NCBI GenBank assembly: GCA_015680685.1
Contig: MNCI01020185.1
Coordinates: 652,488-716,487, forward strand
Length of the DNA: 64,000 bases
Source: Gnetum montanum
Taxonomy: Eukaryota; Streptophyta; Gnetopsida; Gnetales; Gnetaceae
Reading direction: 5' to 3'
Position numbers and translations under genes: made by a program
Shown: piece by piece, positions 44,464 through 55,000 of the stretch
Numbering within the stretch: the stretch's first letter is position 1
Layout of the letters: each line of letters begins with the position of its first letter
Notes under the pieces: generated by a model
What the model saw: the letters and a program-made list of their open reading frames with translations, nothing else
Databases searched by the model: none
Told to the model about the DNA's origin: nothing

Positions 44464-45445
44464 GTAGTGGATTGCCATATCATGATGTTGCTCATTCTGG
44501 AGCTAGCTGAGATGCTATGACAAGTAATAGCAAGTGCAACGATGGCAATACTAGCAATGGTAGTAGAACATCTAGACACCATGGATGGCAAGATGCATGA
44601 GCAACCAGAAGAATTTTTGAAAGATCAAGGCTATTTTGGAAGGCATGAAAGCGGATTTTCAAGTCGATGCACCATGATAACAAAATTTTAGGCACTGCTT
44701 CTATTAAAATTGGTTAATCTACCAATATGCCAAGAAAATATGCCCTTAAAAATAAGGATACATATGCTAATCTAGGATATTGATGATGCTAAACTTGGTA
44801 GTTATGCCAATTCATATGGATTGGTTTATATCCAACCTACTATTATAATATTTATTTTAAAACCTTGCTAAAGTATAAATAAGACTTCAACTTTGTATCT
44901 TTTGTGGAACTCAGGATGTGAAACCCAACGGGCACCAAAGGTATGCACCTAGGATTGATACCAAATCAAAAACCATATCATATTGAAATCAATTTTCTTT
45001 AAAGAATTGTAACGTGAGGATTCGTTAGGCTTTGTGGCCACTAAAGACCATAGGATTTTATTGTTGGACTGTCGAGGTTGCTGCACTATGGAAACAATAA
45101 GGTAGAATCAGAAATTAGGTGATGTCTTCCTTTTAATCTTCATAATTTATGCATGTATTTATGATTTGAATATTGATTTAATCATTAATTTTCATTCTTG
45201 AACTTGTGACTAGAAGTTAAAATGAAAATTTATGATTATACTTATGAGTGATAGTCATAAGTGTGGAATTGAATTGGATTTGATCCTAATTATTTATTGT
45301 CTTGATGATTTCTTTGACTTTTTAACCATTTATCCATGGGATACAACTTGCAAGTTAGTCATAGATGAGGTGACAATCTCTACAACAAAAGAAAGAAAAA
45401 TAAATTTTTAAAGGTATTCAACACTGAATTTGGCCTAGCTCATCA
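44464..45445. other. Right part of insertion G, no gene recognised
   Basis: AT-rich, with only short chance frames on both strands. Ends in CTCATCA before the CATG duplication. Confidence 0.4.
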
Positions 45446-45449
45446 CATG

Positions 45450-45674
45450 CCATTGACAAATGTCACATGTTTTGACCTTTAATATGAAATTGTGCTCCAT
45501 GTAAGGCCAATAATAGCTTAACCATCTAATTTTTGTTACCATTTCCCTAGGTGCTATGTGACCTCTACACATCTCCTCATGGACTTGTTCAATGATGATT
45601 TGCACTTTGTTGTCGTTTATGCAGGTTAGTAGTATGCCATCGTAGGATATACAACATAATGTGTTATCACCCAC
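45450..45674 (-). pseudogene. Integrase of element D, N-terminal H2C2 zinc domain
   Basis: Minus-strand frame with QVHEEMCRGHIAPREMVTKI, YYWPYMEHNF and CDICQWH: His, His, Cys, Cys in the spacing of gypsy integrase zinc fingers. It breaks off at insertion G; the core continues at 36378. Confidence 0.85.
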
Positions 45675-45739
45675 GATAACATACTACTGCAAATGTTTAC
45701 ACACTATGTCTTTCTGGGCAATAGTTAAATATTGTGAAG

Positions 45740-46250
45740 GTTCACCTTATAGAAGGTACGCCTTGATGTTGTCGTACCACTCTTCTACATAGGTCGTGCT
45801 AACTATGGCTATGGAGGCAACATTGATGATTTGCATTATAGGCATAGTGTAATCCACCACCAATGTGGGCAATGTGTGGAACATATCAAGTGTAATGCTT
45901 AAGGCTAATGTTGCTAGTACATCAGCTATGGCATTTTCATTTTGGGGAATATGTTGGACATTGGTAGTTGTAAAGTGTTGAAGCAAGTGCGTTGCCACGT
46001 CATAGTAAGGTTGTAAATGTTGGACCTTGCAAGCATAAACCTCCATTACTTGGTTGATCACCAATTGTGATTTACCTTGGATCACTATGTGTTAGATCCC
46101 TAGGTTGCATGCTGCAAGGATACCTCAGAGGAGACCTTCATAATCTACCACATTATTAGTGCAAGGGAATGCAAAATGATATATGAAGGGTCAGATCTCC
46201 TCAAAGGAAAATGTGATAATGGCAATAGTGCTACCCCCTTGGGAGGTTGA
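45740..46250 (-). pseudogene. Second RNase H (archaeal type) of element D
   Basis: Minus-strand order: LLHFDRASTSQGGSTIAIIT (about 46260), then PCTNNVVDYEGLL, VIQGKSQLVINQVMEVYACK (about 46075), HIPQNENAIADVLATLALS (about 45950). These match the additional RNase H of Tat elements, where NNxAEYEAL and ADALATLAS are usual. It lies between the normal RNase H and the integrase, as in that lineage. Some catalytic acidic residues are replaced. Confidence 0.8.
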
Positions 46251-47800
46251 GGCTCTATCGAAATGTAGGAGTGCCTCATAGTTATTGGGAACTTTGCTAA
46301 TGTTGTTAACATGCTTGTCCAGGAATTTAGGGTTTATGGTTGCTTGATCATTAATGTGTGAAGCCATGAGTTGTGCATCTATAGCTTGACCTTTTGTTGA
46401 GGCTTGCACAATGTAGTGTAGGTCAAACTCCCCTATCATTGCTTTCCATTGTGCAATGTGACTACTTTCGTAGATGTTTTTTGTGATTGCTTGGAGTACA
46501 TTGTTTTTGCAAATGATATTAACTTGATTATAGAAAAGGTAATGCCTACACTTATTCAGTGAGAAGATCAAGGTGAGACAATGCTTTTCCACATCATTGT
46601 ATTTTACTTCATGGGCTACTAATGCATGGCTCAAGTAGTAAACTGAGATCTCTATGTCATCATCTTACTTTTGGCAAAGCAAAGAAGAGATGGACATGTT
46701 AGAAGTGGCAAGGTAGATGTAAAAAGGTTTATCTCCTTGTAGACAGTGAACTATGGACAGTTGTGCCAACTCTTGCTTAAGGTTATCAAATTCTTGTTCA
46801 CATTTAGTTCTCCATTCAAAGTGCACTCCTTTCTTGAGCAAATGTTGCATTAGCTATAGCTTGTCAGTTAATTGAGCAATAAACCTGCATATAAATTATA
46901 GTCTACCTTGCAACCCTCATAGCTCCTTAAGGTTGATCGATGTTGCTAGGTTGGTTATGGCCTTAACCTTATCAGGTTCTATGTGCATGCCTAATTCAGA
47001 TACTACAAAATTGAGCATCTAGCCCATTCTAACACTGAAAACACACTTCTTAGGGTTCAACCTAAGATCATGTTTTAAGCAATGCTTAAGTACTAGGTCT
47101 AGATAATTTGCATGATTGTGAGCCACTTTGGACTTAACAGTAATTTCATCGATGTAGTCATTGTGCAAGCTTACATGTAATTGCTAAAGATATATGTCAT
47201 TACATGTTGATACATTGTTGCTACATTCTTGAATCTAAAAGGCATCATGGTATAGCAAAATGTACCCTAAGGGGTCATGAAGATTATGTTGAGTTGGTGC
47301 TCAGGGTTGATCCTAATCTGGTGGTAGCTCGAGAACCCATCCATGAAGGATAATAGGCATGCCTAGCCATGGTATCGATCAACTAATCAAAACTAGGTAA
47401 TGGGAAGTTGTCTCTGATGGTTGCCTTGTTTAGCTCCCAAAAGTCTATGCAAATGCATATACTTTAGTTTTTCTTAGGCACAACTATGATGTTGGAGACC
47501 TAGTTTACATAGTCAATAGCCTGGATGAAACCAACTTTGTAAAGCTTGATGATTTCATCATGGATGGCCAACAGCACCTTAGGTCTAACCTTGCCCTCTT
47601 TTTGTTTAGCTAGTTTAATGCAAGGATCAAGAATGATGTTGTGTTGGAATAGCTAAGGATCTAGGCCCAGCATGTCCTCATATGACCATGAAAATGAGTT
47701 GATGTTATCGTTAAGCATCTTAGTGATGTCTTGGGCATGCTAGGGCTCTAGAAAGAAGCTTAGTTTTAGTGTTTTCGCCTCATCATTAGGTGTAGCCATA
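46190..47800 (-). pseudogene. Reverse transcriptase and RNase H of element D
   Basis: Minus-strand RT: IIVVPKKN, ICIDFWELNKATIRDNFPLP (about 47430), then a middle part in several frames. The catalytic motif is DYIDEITVKSK (YIDE at 47156-47145), where Tat elements have YVDDMIVKS, so the second Asp is Glu. Then come FEWRTKCEQEFDNLKQEL, KPFYIYLATSN (46850-46690) and YYLSHALVAHEVKYNDVEKH (46640), the tether and first RNase H. Stops and frame changes are spread throughout. Confidence 0.82.
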
Positions 47801-48139
47801 AGGATCAAGGGAATCCTCTATGATGTCCCCTACCTCTAGATTGAGAGCCTTAACTAGATGGTTGGGCCAATCTAGTAGTGCCTCTATAGATGCTATGTAT
47901 TCATTAAAGGTTGTAGGCTCAAAGTCTACACAATGAGGGTTAATGCATCACTTGATGTTGCCATGAGGTCCCATGAGGACCAAAGGTAAGAATATTTGCT
48001 CATGCATGGCCATGTCGTGGTCCTGCAGAACAAACCAACAAAACATCAAGTGGGCACCTATTTTAACAAATATGCACAAATGAATAAAAAGCAATGTGAT
48101 GAAATTTGCCTAAGTATGCATGCAAGCTATTAAGCTAGG

Positions 48140-48215
48140 TAAGCATGTTTGTACTAGTTTTAGGCCTTGGCAGGCCATGTGCGTGCCAGTTTTAGGTCTT
48201 AGCTTACTATGGATG
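48140..48215. repeat. Short array related to the 40-bp units
   Basis: Two units of 'actagttttaggccttggcag' type, like the arrays at 34985 and 53775. Confidence 0.5.
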
Positions 48216-48239
48216 TGTCAAACATGTTATTCTAGGGAG

Positions 48240-49770
48240 GGTTGACAATGTTCAGGGAGTGAAATTGGCTCAAGCATTCACTAAGCATCATAAAATTGAA
48301 ATTTTTGGCTAAGTAAGAGTGACTAGGTTCTCACTTGACTATGCTCTCACCCAACTACACTCTCCACTAGGTGTCTAGTGTGGAGCATAGTCCCATGGTT
48401 GGTGGATCATTAAATAACCCTAGGAGGGTATATAGACGTGTTTTCACCATGGGTAAGTTGTTATTTTCTAAATTTCAAATGTGATGTCCAAAGCATAGTC
48501 TTTCCATTGCTATTGCACACTACCAGTGGAGAGCATAGTTGGAATAATGATGCACCAAAGTGAACGCCTGCAACTATGATTGGCAAACATCGATGAGGGG
48601 GAATGAGCACTAGGCCACCTGCCACAAGCATGTGTGGAGGAGAGGAGGCTATTGATGTTAGCCAAGTACCTTGACTATGCTCTCCCCTTTGTTTTTTTGT
48701 CATTTTCTACCATTGGTAAAGGGATTGGAAGTGTAGATTTGTGATGCGCCTTGCGATCACCATGCACCATTTTGGCCATGGCAGTGGTAGGGAAGACATG
48801 CATAATTGTGGGGAGGGTTTTGATTATTATTTTTGCTGGGCCATGGGTTTTTATTTGTGTGGATCATGTGAAGGCCACAAGTTGCATTTCATGGCTTAAT
48901 AGGGGGGAATGGCTATGTGATGCAGCGCAACCATAGGGACCATGCACAAGGTTGCAAGGCTTTGAAAGGTTTAATTACAATGGGGGTTTTTGAGGTGCAC
49001 AAGCTAAGGTAAACATATAGATTGGGGTTTGGGGCATGTAGGGGCTAGGGTTTAAGCCTCTGCACACCATGGCAAGGTTGGAGGTGTTTCTATAGTGGCA
49101 AGGGTATGAAGGCAAGCCAAGAAGCGACCTACCACGAACTCAAGGGGCATGACAAGGGTTTGTTTTGGAAATTTTTTTTCATGTGTAGTTTTTGAAGGTC
49201 CATGATGATAGCGGTGAAGAGGAAGAGGGTAGGGCTGGACAAGCAAGATGGGCATAATGGCACAAGGGCATAACAAGCATAGGGCATAACAATTTTGGGC
49301 ATGATGGACATGAGCATGGCACATGATGTGGCATGACAAGGTGTAGGCATCGCACTATGGGAGGGTGTGACGCATAAAGAGTGATGGGGTGGTGATGCAT
49401 GGAGGCTAGTGAGGCGATGACATGTGAGACTATGCTCTTCACTACTGTAGCTAGGACTACACTCCCCACACCTTGGAAGCATTATTGACACCAAGTGTTT
49501 GACGAAATATGTCTACCCCAAAAGCTCATTTTTTTGGGAGAGTGTAGTTGGGAGTTAGAAAAATTTGTAGTTCAAGGGCAGTTTAGAGAAAAATTTTGTA
49601 GTTTCTTAGACTACGCTCTCCACTGAGCCATCTTAGAATTAGAGAAATTTTGCTAAAATTCTATAAATTATGCATGATGCTAAACCTGAAAAATGTAATG
49701 CTAAGCCTATGAAAATGCATTGTACCCTAGTGAGTACTAGGTGCGTCAAATGGATTATTGATGTCCTATA
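48240..49770. promoter_or_regulatory. U3-like block inside D's intron-like segment
   Basis: No supported gene; frames on both strands lack family resemblance. It contains several copies of the D-LTR hairpin motif: 'gactatgctctcacccaac' (48343), 'ggagagcatagttgg' (48529), 'gactatgctctccc' (48673), 'gactatgctcttcac' (49430) and 'gactacgctctccac' (49610). It precedes the plus-strand gene at 50090, so it may be that gene's promoter, derived from D's U3. Confidence 0.4.
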
Positions 49771-51864
49771 CCTGCAGAGCCCCAGAGTATATTGCCAAAA
49801 TTAAGGATTTTTTACTAGTTTGTGTTGTATTATGTTAATTTGGCTAATTTGGCCAAAATTTGCATCTACATCTGTATACGAACACTTTGCTTGTTACTTG
49901 GTGGTTGCATGGTGTTGTTGAAGCCTGTCTTGATCGTAGTGGAGCTCGTGGGCATCCTTTGTTGCATGAGTGAACCTGTCCCCAACATGCTTACACCAAA
50001 TATGTAGGTGGATCATTAGGCAGTGTGGTTTCAGCTAGGAGGTTATGAATTCTTAGAATTTCTATTACAATAGTTTAGTATGATCGTGTGATCACACTTG
50101 GCGGTGAAGGCTACTAATGCCATCATTGAGACATTGTTGCCCAGGGCTAACCAAGGCATCTTGAAATTCTTCTCAGATGAGCCTTCTACTAGCAGTGATG
50201 GAGTAGGTGGTTTGGGTAGAGGTCTTAGGAATGCTCAATACCTATTTAGGATATGATGCATAACAAGGTTTGGTTGCTACAACAAGAGCAACACCATCTT
50301 CAACGTGCTGTAGGTGCATACCCTATTGGAGAATCTACCTAGAACTATCTATTGCACTGGAGGGTAAGAGCTTTCACGCTTTTGCAGTGTTTTTTCACTA
50401 CTAGCTTATGGAAAATTGCTAGCTACTCATGACTAATGCTAGGTTCAAAGTTGACGAGGAGGGCCTGCATGATGAGGTGGATGCTCTAGCCTTGACCCGT
50501 ACTACCTTGGAGGTGTTCTCATCTAGTACGAATGTTTGGGAAGTTGTGCTTAAGCAAGTGGGGTTTGATCTAGAGGTCTATCCTACCTAATACTTGAAGG
50601 CATATGAGCAATGTAGGATCCATGGCTAGTTGGATGAGAAGTGGGCTACTAGTGATATCAACACTAAGGAGATGCATGCAACACCACCTCTATCTCATAC
50701 CCCATTTCTGCCACATATGTGTCTATGTTTTGGCTTATGTAGTTTCTCATGTATGCTTGTTAGTTTGCTTTTGCATGATGCTGACATTGTGTTGCCTTTG
50801 TTGCAATGGTGGTTGCCTTAGTTGAGGTGACAATGATCACCATGGGCTACACAAAGGCCACCCTCATCATGAAGTATGACAATGTGGAGGGTGCACAACA
50901 TTGGCTGTGCCATAAAGCTTCGAATGCACTGACTGCTTGGCTCACACATGTAGGCTTGATGGACCTATTTTTGGCCCTTAGCTAGAGTATCTTAGTGGCC
51001 AAAATGGTCACCATCATCGACTCTTTTAATAGTGACATCAAACATTTTTTCACCTAAGTGCATGGTGTGATAGTAGTGCTAGACCTTAGTGAGCCTTCTT
51101 TGCTGACCTCTTTGGCCTCCTTGCTAATGGCCTGATGATTGTCGATGAGGCCAGCAAGGAGGTGGATCATAGAGGGGAGATCAAGGACTAGTTGGAGGCC
51201 ATCCTATCTCACAAGGGCATATCAATTAAGGACATGCTTATGCCTAAGGTATGGGAGCTCTACCCTCTATTCTGTGTTCATGCCTTTCCAAAGTTGCTCT
51301 TCCAAGAGAAGATCCTTGGGGTGGAGTGAGCATGGGTTATGAAGGAGGTGCTACTAGAGGGTACAAGGTTTAATTTGGCTATGAACATAGCCACTAGCCT
51401 ACATGTAGAGATCTCTAGGCTATGGTTCAACCTCTAGGCAAGATCCCATGTTCACTTTTCATTCTTCAAAGGATACTTGTGAAGGTTTGCAAAGGTCTTG
51501 GTTGTGCGTGATGATGGATGATGGGTTGTGCAAGATCACGAGCATCTCTCCAAGCCATGGATTAATCACATGTTCATGACTACACATGTGCAGGACCCCC
51601 TAGAGGGGATTGATGAGTCATTATTTGTAATGACTAAGGTTCCTGTGGGGCTGTTGCATTACTCCCACGATAGCATAAGTGAGGGTCCTTTAGTTGGCAT
51701 TGGGGATGTGACTAAGGCAAATCACTATATTGCAAAGATGGCAAAGCCATCTAAGGCTAAGATCAAGAGGGCACGTCTTGTAAAGGAGGCTACTCCTTAG
51801 GTCGAGAGGTCAAGCAGTAAGAGGATCTATATTAAGCTTCAAAGCTTGCACACAGAGGTTGCAA

Positions 51865-52011
51865 GTTAGTATGTATAACTTGTTAGATGCATATATCATA
51901 TTAATATATGTTTATATTTTTCTTTTATGTTATGTTGTTAACTAGCTAGTGACATGCATATGTGTACTAATGTGCTAATATGCTATGTATGTATATGAGT
52001 TAATTGCAAAG
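51865..52011 (+). other. Intron of the antisense gene (147 bp)
   Basis: Donor CAA|GTTAGTATG and acceptor ATTGCAAAG. The sequence between is AT-rich with 'tgttaactag'. One leftover base before and two after give a complete codon, so the frame continues into KREGYKVAVEV. Confidence 0.55.
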
Positions 52012-52230
52012 ATAAGAGAGAGGGCTACAAAGTAGCAGTTGAGGTAGTAGTAAAAGAAGCACCCCCTCAAGCTAATCAGAGGGAGGCTCATAAGGATGAG
52101 CCTCATGAGGTAACCAAGTAGTATTTGGAGGAAGAGGGGTTTCTCCACCCCAATGGGGGTGATTTTGATAGCTTTTTCGATGGTGTGTAGCTAGGTGACC
52201 CCCTTGCACTCACTTCTAAGGACTTGCTAG

Positions 52231-52321
52231 GTAATTGACTTGCATTGCCATTTGTTATTGCCTTTTTGCTCTAGTATTTTTAGTTGTTTAGTTATATGCT
52301 AATTGAATCATTGTGATATAG
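52231..52321 (+). other. Intron of the antisense gene (91 bp)
   Basis: Donor CTAG|GTAATTG, acceptor TTGTGATATAG|CC. T-rich interior. The split codon is completed in frame: LTSKDLL, then Ala, then SNVSASDPTS. Confidence 0.6.
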
Positions 52322-52459
52322 CCTCAAATGTTTCTGCCAGCGATCCCACATCTACCTACTACCTGGAACTTTAGGTAGATATGCCTAATAAGTTTACTTT
52401 CATGGAAGACATCATTGAGAACATGGTGGACTACTTACAACAAGAAAATTCGAAGCCCG

Positions 52460-52551
52460 GTATGTGCATGATATTGTTTTGCTTTATGTTACCTCAATGC
52501 TTGAATGCTAAGTTCTTAGCTAAGATTTATCAATTGTTGCATGCCTACAAG
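52460..52551 (+). other. Likely intron of the antisense gene (92 bp)
   Basis: Donor CCCG|GTATGTGCATG (strong consensus) and acceptor CATGCCTACAAG. After splicing the frame is off by one base relative to the next good reading (PKLLWDLSKVSKVDALPD), so a later 1-bp indel is needed. Confidence 0.45.
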
Positions 52552-53372
52552 TCCTAAGCTATTGTGGGATTTGAGCAAGGTGTCCAAGGTGGATGCCCTC
52601 CCTGACCTTCCTCTTGAATTCATCAAGTGTCCCATTGCATGTATGAGACATTGAACAAGTGCATGCTTTCCTATGCAAAGGCATTTTGGGTCTATAGGTT
52701 CTCAAAGGAGCACATGTGGAAATGCATGCATGAGCTATAGGAGAGGGTGGTTAGCAAGGATACAAAGATCAGAGATCTTCAATCCAGATATGACTTTGTA
52801 GTGGTTAGATCTCAAGAATATAGCACCTAGTGTACCTCTGAGATAGAGTATGCTCGGTACTAGATAGCTCTCAGAGGTAAGAATGAGGCCAAAGAGGAGT
52901 TAATAGAGTAGTGATTGCAGATGGACTTTCTCATCTAAAAGAACCAAGATTGAAAGAATTACAATACAAAGGTCTACTGATGGAGGTGAACGTAGAAGAA
53001 CCACAAACACCAATATAAGCAAGAGCATGATGTGTACATACAATGGTACAAGGAGAAGTCTATTGAACATCGCTACCTCGAGATGTTTCTTAAGGTGATT
53101 GGTAAGAGGTAGACATACAAGTTGTTCACACAACACACAATGATGAGTGGATCTCCTAAGAGGTAGATCGTCACCCCTTCCGAAGAGGCTTCTTTTGCTA
53201 CCTTCTCAAAGGAGCTGCTTGCATGGACCACCATGAAAAAAGGCAAGACCCTTGTAGGGATTAACTTTGGCCAAGAGGACTAGACACAACTCCTAAGGCC
53301 AAGATCCTCCAGTGGTTGTAGGCTAGCCTTGGAAATTTGCCTCTAGAACACATCGATGTGGGACCCTCTTAG

Positions 53373-53475
53373 GTTAGTTTTAATTATCTTTTTGCTTTTT
53401 TAATTTTTTGAGTTAGTTTGTATATTCCATGTTTGCTTACTAACTACTCATTTTTTGCTATGGTTATGGTAGTAG
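53373..53475 (+). other. Last intron of the antisense gene (103 bp)
   Basis: Donor CTTAG|GTTAGTTTTAATT, T-rich interior, a TACTAAC branch-point sequence near 53437, acceptor ATGGTAGTAG. It lies at a codon boundary and joins LGNLPLEHIDVGPS to VPSNVIGPNDVV. Confidence 0.6.
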
Positions 53476-53774
53476 GTACCAAGCAATGTTATAGGACCCA
53501 ACGACGTGGTGGAGGAAGAAGAACCTCCACCCTCACCTAGCGCCACCAATTGAGCATGACTAGATGTACCCTTGCTATTAGGCATTTTTGCTATTTTTGC
53601 TATATTTTTTTTGCCACATGACGTTGCTCATGTTATGTGCTGCTATTCATATGACATCTAACGAATGTATTTGCTATATGTAATGTGTAATCTATAAATT
53701 TTTTTTAACATGATGCTATGCTTATAACATGATGAGTTCATATGCTAAGTATAGGACTATGCAATGATAGTATG

Positions 53775-54180
53775 ACTAGGCCATTGCAAGCCCCATGATA
53801 GTTTAAGGCCATAGCAAGAGGGTCGATGCTAGTTTAAGGTCATTTCAGGCTACTATGATGGGATTAAAGGTGATAGTTCATTTTGGGCCATGACAATTGC
53901 TTGTTTAAGGCCATTTTGGGCTATGATGATAATTTAAGGCCATTATGGGTTGCATATACTACTAATTTAAGGTCATTTCAGGCCATGCATTGCTAGTTTA
54001 GGGCCATGGTGAGCTACGTGTTGTAATTTTAAGGCCATGGTGGGCTACACATTGCTAGTTTAAGGCCATGATAGGCCATGTGTTGCCAATTTAAGGCCAT
54101 GGCGGGACACATATACTACAAGTCTAAGGTCATTTCAGGCCATGTGTTGCTAGTTTAGGGCCATGGCGGGCCATGTATAT
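53775..54180. repeat. Degenerate tandem array, unit about 36-40 bp
   Basis: About ten units of 'gctagtttaaggccatggc' followed by 'gggccatgtgtt'. Same family as the array at 34985-35430. Confidence 0.8.
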
Positions 54181-54463
54181 TGCAACCTCTTATTTTTGTA
54201 ATTTTAGTTTTTATGATTTTTATGTGTTTTCATGTTTTTTATGCGTTAAAGTGACAATGGAAGAAATGTAAACTAAGCTATCGAATGCATAGACAATGTA
54301 GATGGTAAGAGAAGCGATTAAACTAAATGCAAATAATATGTTACAGTAGTAATGTAGCACAAGTAGGGAGCATGATGTAGGGTGTGGAAAGACGAATAGC
54401 AAGCAAGTTCCTAGCATGCTTTTAGACTAAGGGAACACCTTAGTCACACAATTGCTTCCTAAC

Positions 54464-55000
54464 CTAGCATGGGTTAGGAGGTGCATAGGACCTAGATTGC
54501 ACTATGCGGTAGTCTCCTTGATCCTCACTCGCTATATTGAAGGGTAATTTTTCCCACAGGGCTTCCTCTAGGAGGTCGTTGGCTTCTACCATCTCTTTGA
54601 GTACATCGACCTTGTGTGTTTCATTGTCTAACGAAGGTGTGTCATCAAGGGATTCGACCTTTGACCCTTGCTCCATGTCTATGTTGTTGATAGCCAGAGG
54701 GATGGCATTATCACCATAGATAATAACTTCACCACCTTCATATGGAAGGTGGATTTCTTGATGAATCAGGGAGGAGATAGCCTATAGCTAGGCCAACCAC
54801 GGCTTGCCTAATATTCAGTTAAATCTAGGCATTTCCTCTATGACAATGAATTCTACAGTGGTGGGGAATTGCTCCCCTACCACGAAGGCTATTGTGATGG
54901 TACCCTTAACGATGACACATGACCTGCTTAAGTATTTCAAGCATGTGGTTTTTGTTGGCTTGATTTGGTTTGTGAGGCCTCTTTGGCCATAGTTGCAAGT
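54464..55000 (-). pseudogene. Protease region of element D
   Basis: Minus-strand reading: GTITIAFVVGEQFPTTVEFI (about 54905), PRFN-ILGKPWLA, then SLIHQEIHLPYEGGEVIIYG (about 54770-54720). This is the PYNAILGRPWL...HQKIKFP pattern that ends the protease in Tat-type gypsy polyproteins. An acidic linker (VESLDDTPSLDNETHKVDVL) follows and ends at the proposed donor site at 54463. Confidence 0.72.

Larger units (their letters stand above)
36383..45445. mobile_element. Insertion G in D's integrase, itself containing element A
   Basis: The integrase reading breaks at 36382 and resumes at 45446. CATG is present at both joins (36379-36382 and 45446-45449), and removing the insert with one CATG lets CQWH run in frame into NLMHMPP. 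G starts near TGTTGAACCC (36384) and ends CTCATCA. Excluding A it is about 2.0 kb, AT-rich, with no recognised protein domain or terminal repeats, so its class is unknown; it might be a deleted LTR element. Confidence 0.65.
50090..53553 (+). pseudogene. Spliced gene of unknown function, antisense within element D
   Basis: Plus strand, opposite to D's own genes. Readable parts: VKATNAIIETLLPRANQG (50105), EEGLHDEVDALALTRTTLEV (50457), MVDEASKEVDHRGEIKD-type sequence (51140), GISIKDMLMPKVWELYPLF, HLSKPWINHMFMTTHVQDPL (51540), and KVAVEVVVKEAPPQANQREA after intron 51865-52011. Next are MPNKFTFMEDIIENMVDYLQ (52382), a Glu/Lys/Gln-rich coiled-coil-like part (52680-53110) and an acidic, proline-rich end (VVEEEEPPPSPSATN, stop TGA 53551). 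Most internal stops are TAG where Gln fits. I do not recognise the family. The start and the first exons are uncertain. Confidence 0.5.
48023..54463 (-). other. Probable Ogre-like intron of element D, between protease and RT
   Basis: The protease linker ends ATGCTAG at 54464, followed on the minus strand by GTTAGG. The RT linker begins GACCACGACATGGCC at 48022, preceded by a good acceptor (TTGTTGGTTTGTTCTGCAG). Joining the two keeps the frame at a codon boundary if the final TAG was CAG. Ogre elements of the Tat lineage are known to splice between protease and RT. The alternative is that this 6.4 kb is, wholly or partly, another insertion; the antisense gene inside supports either view. Confidence 0.45.

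Noticed and set aside
48461-49494. Cys/His-rich minus-strand frames (95-121 codons)
   Set aside because: Several overlapping frames of the same strand share the effect; CAT-rich composition explains the Cys/His/Met content and no family pattern is visible.
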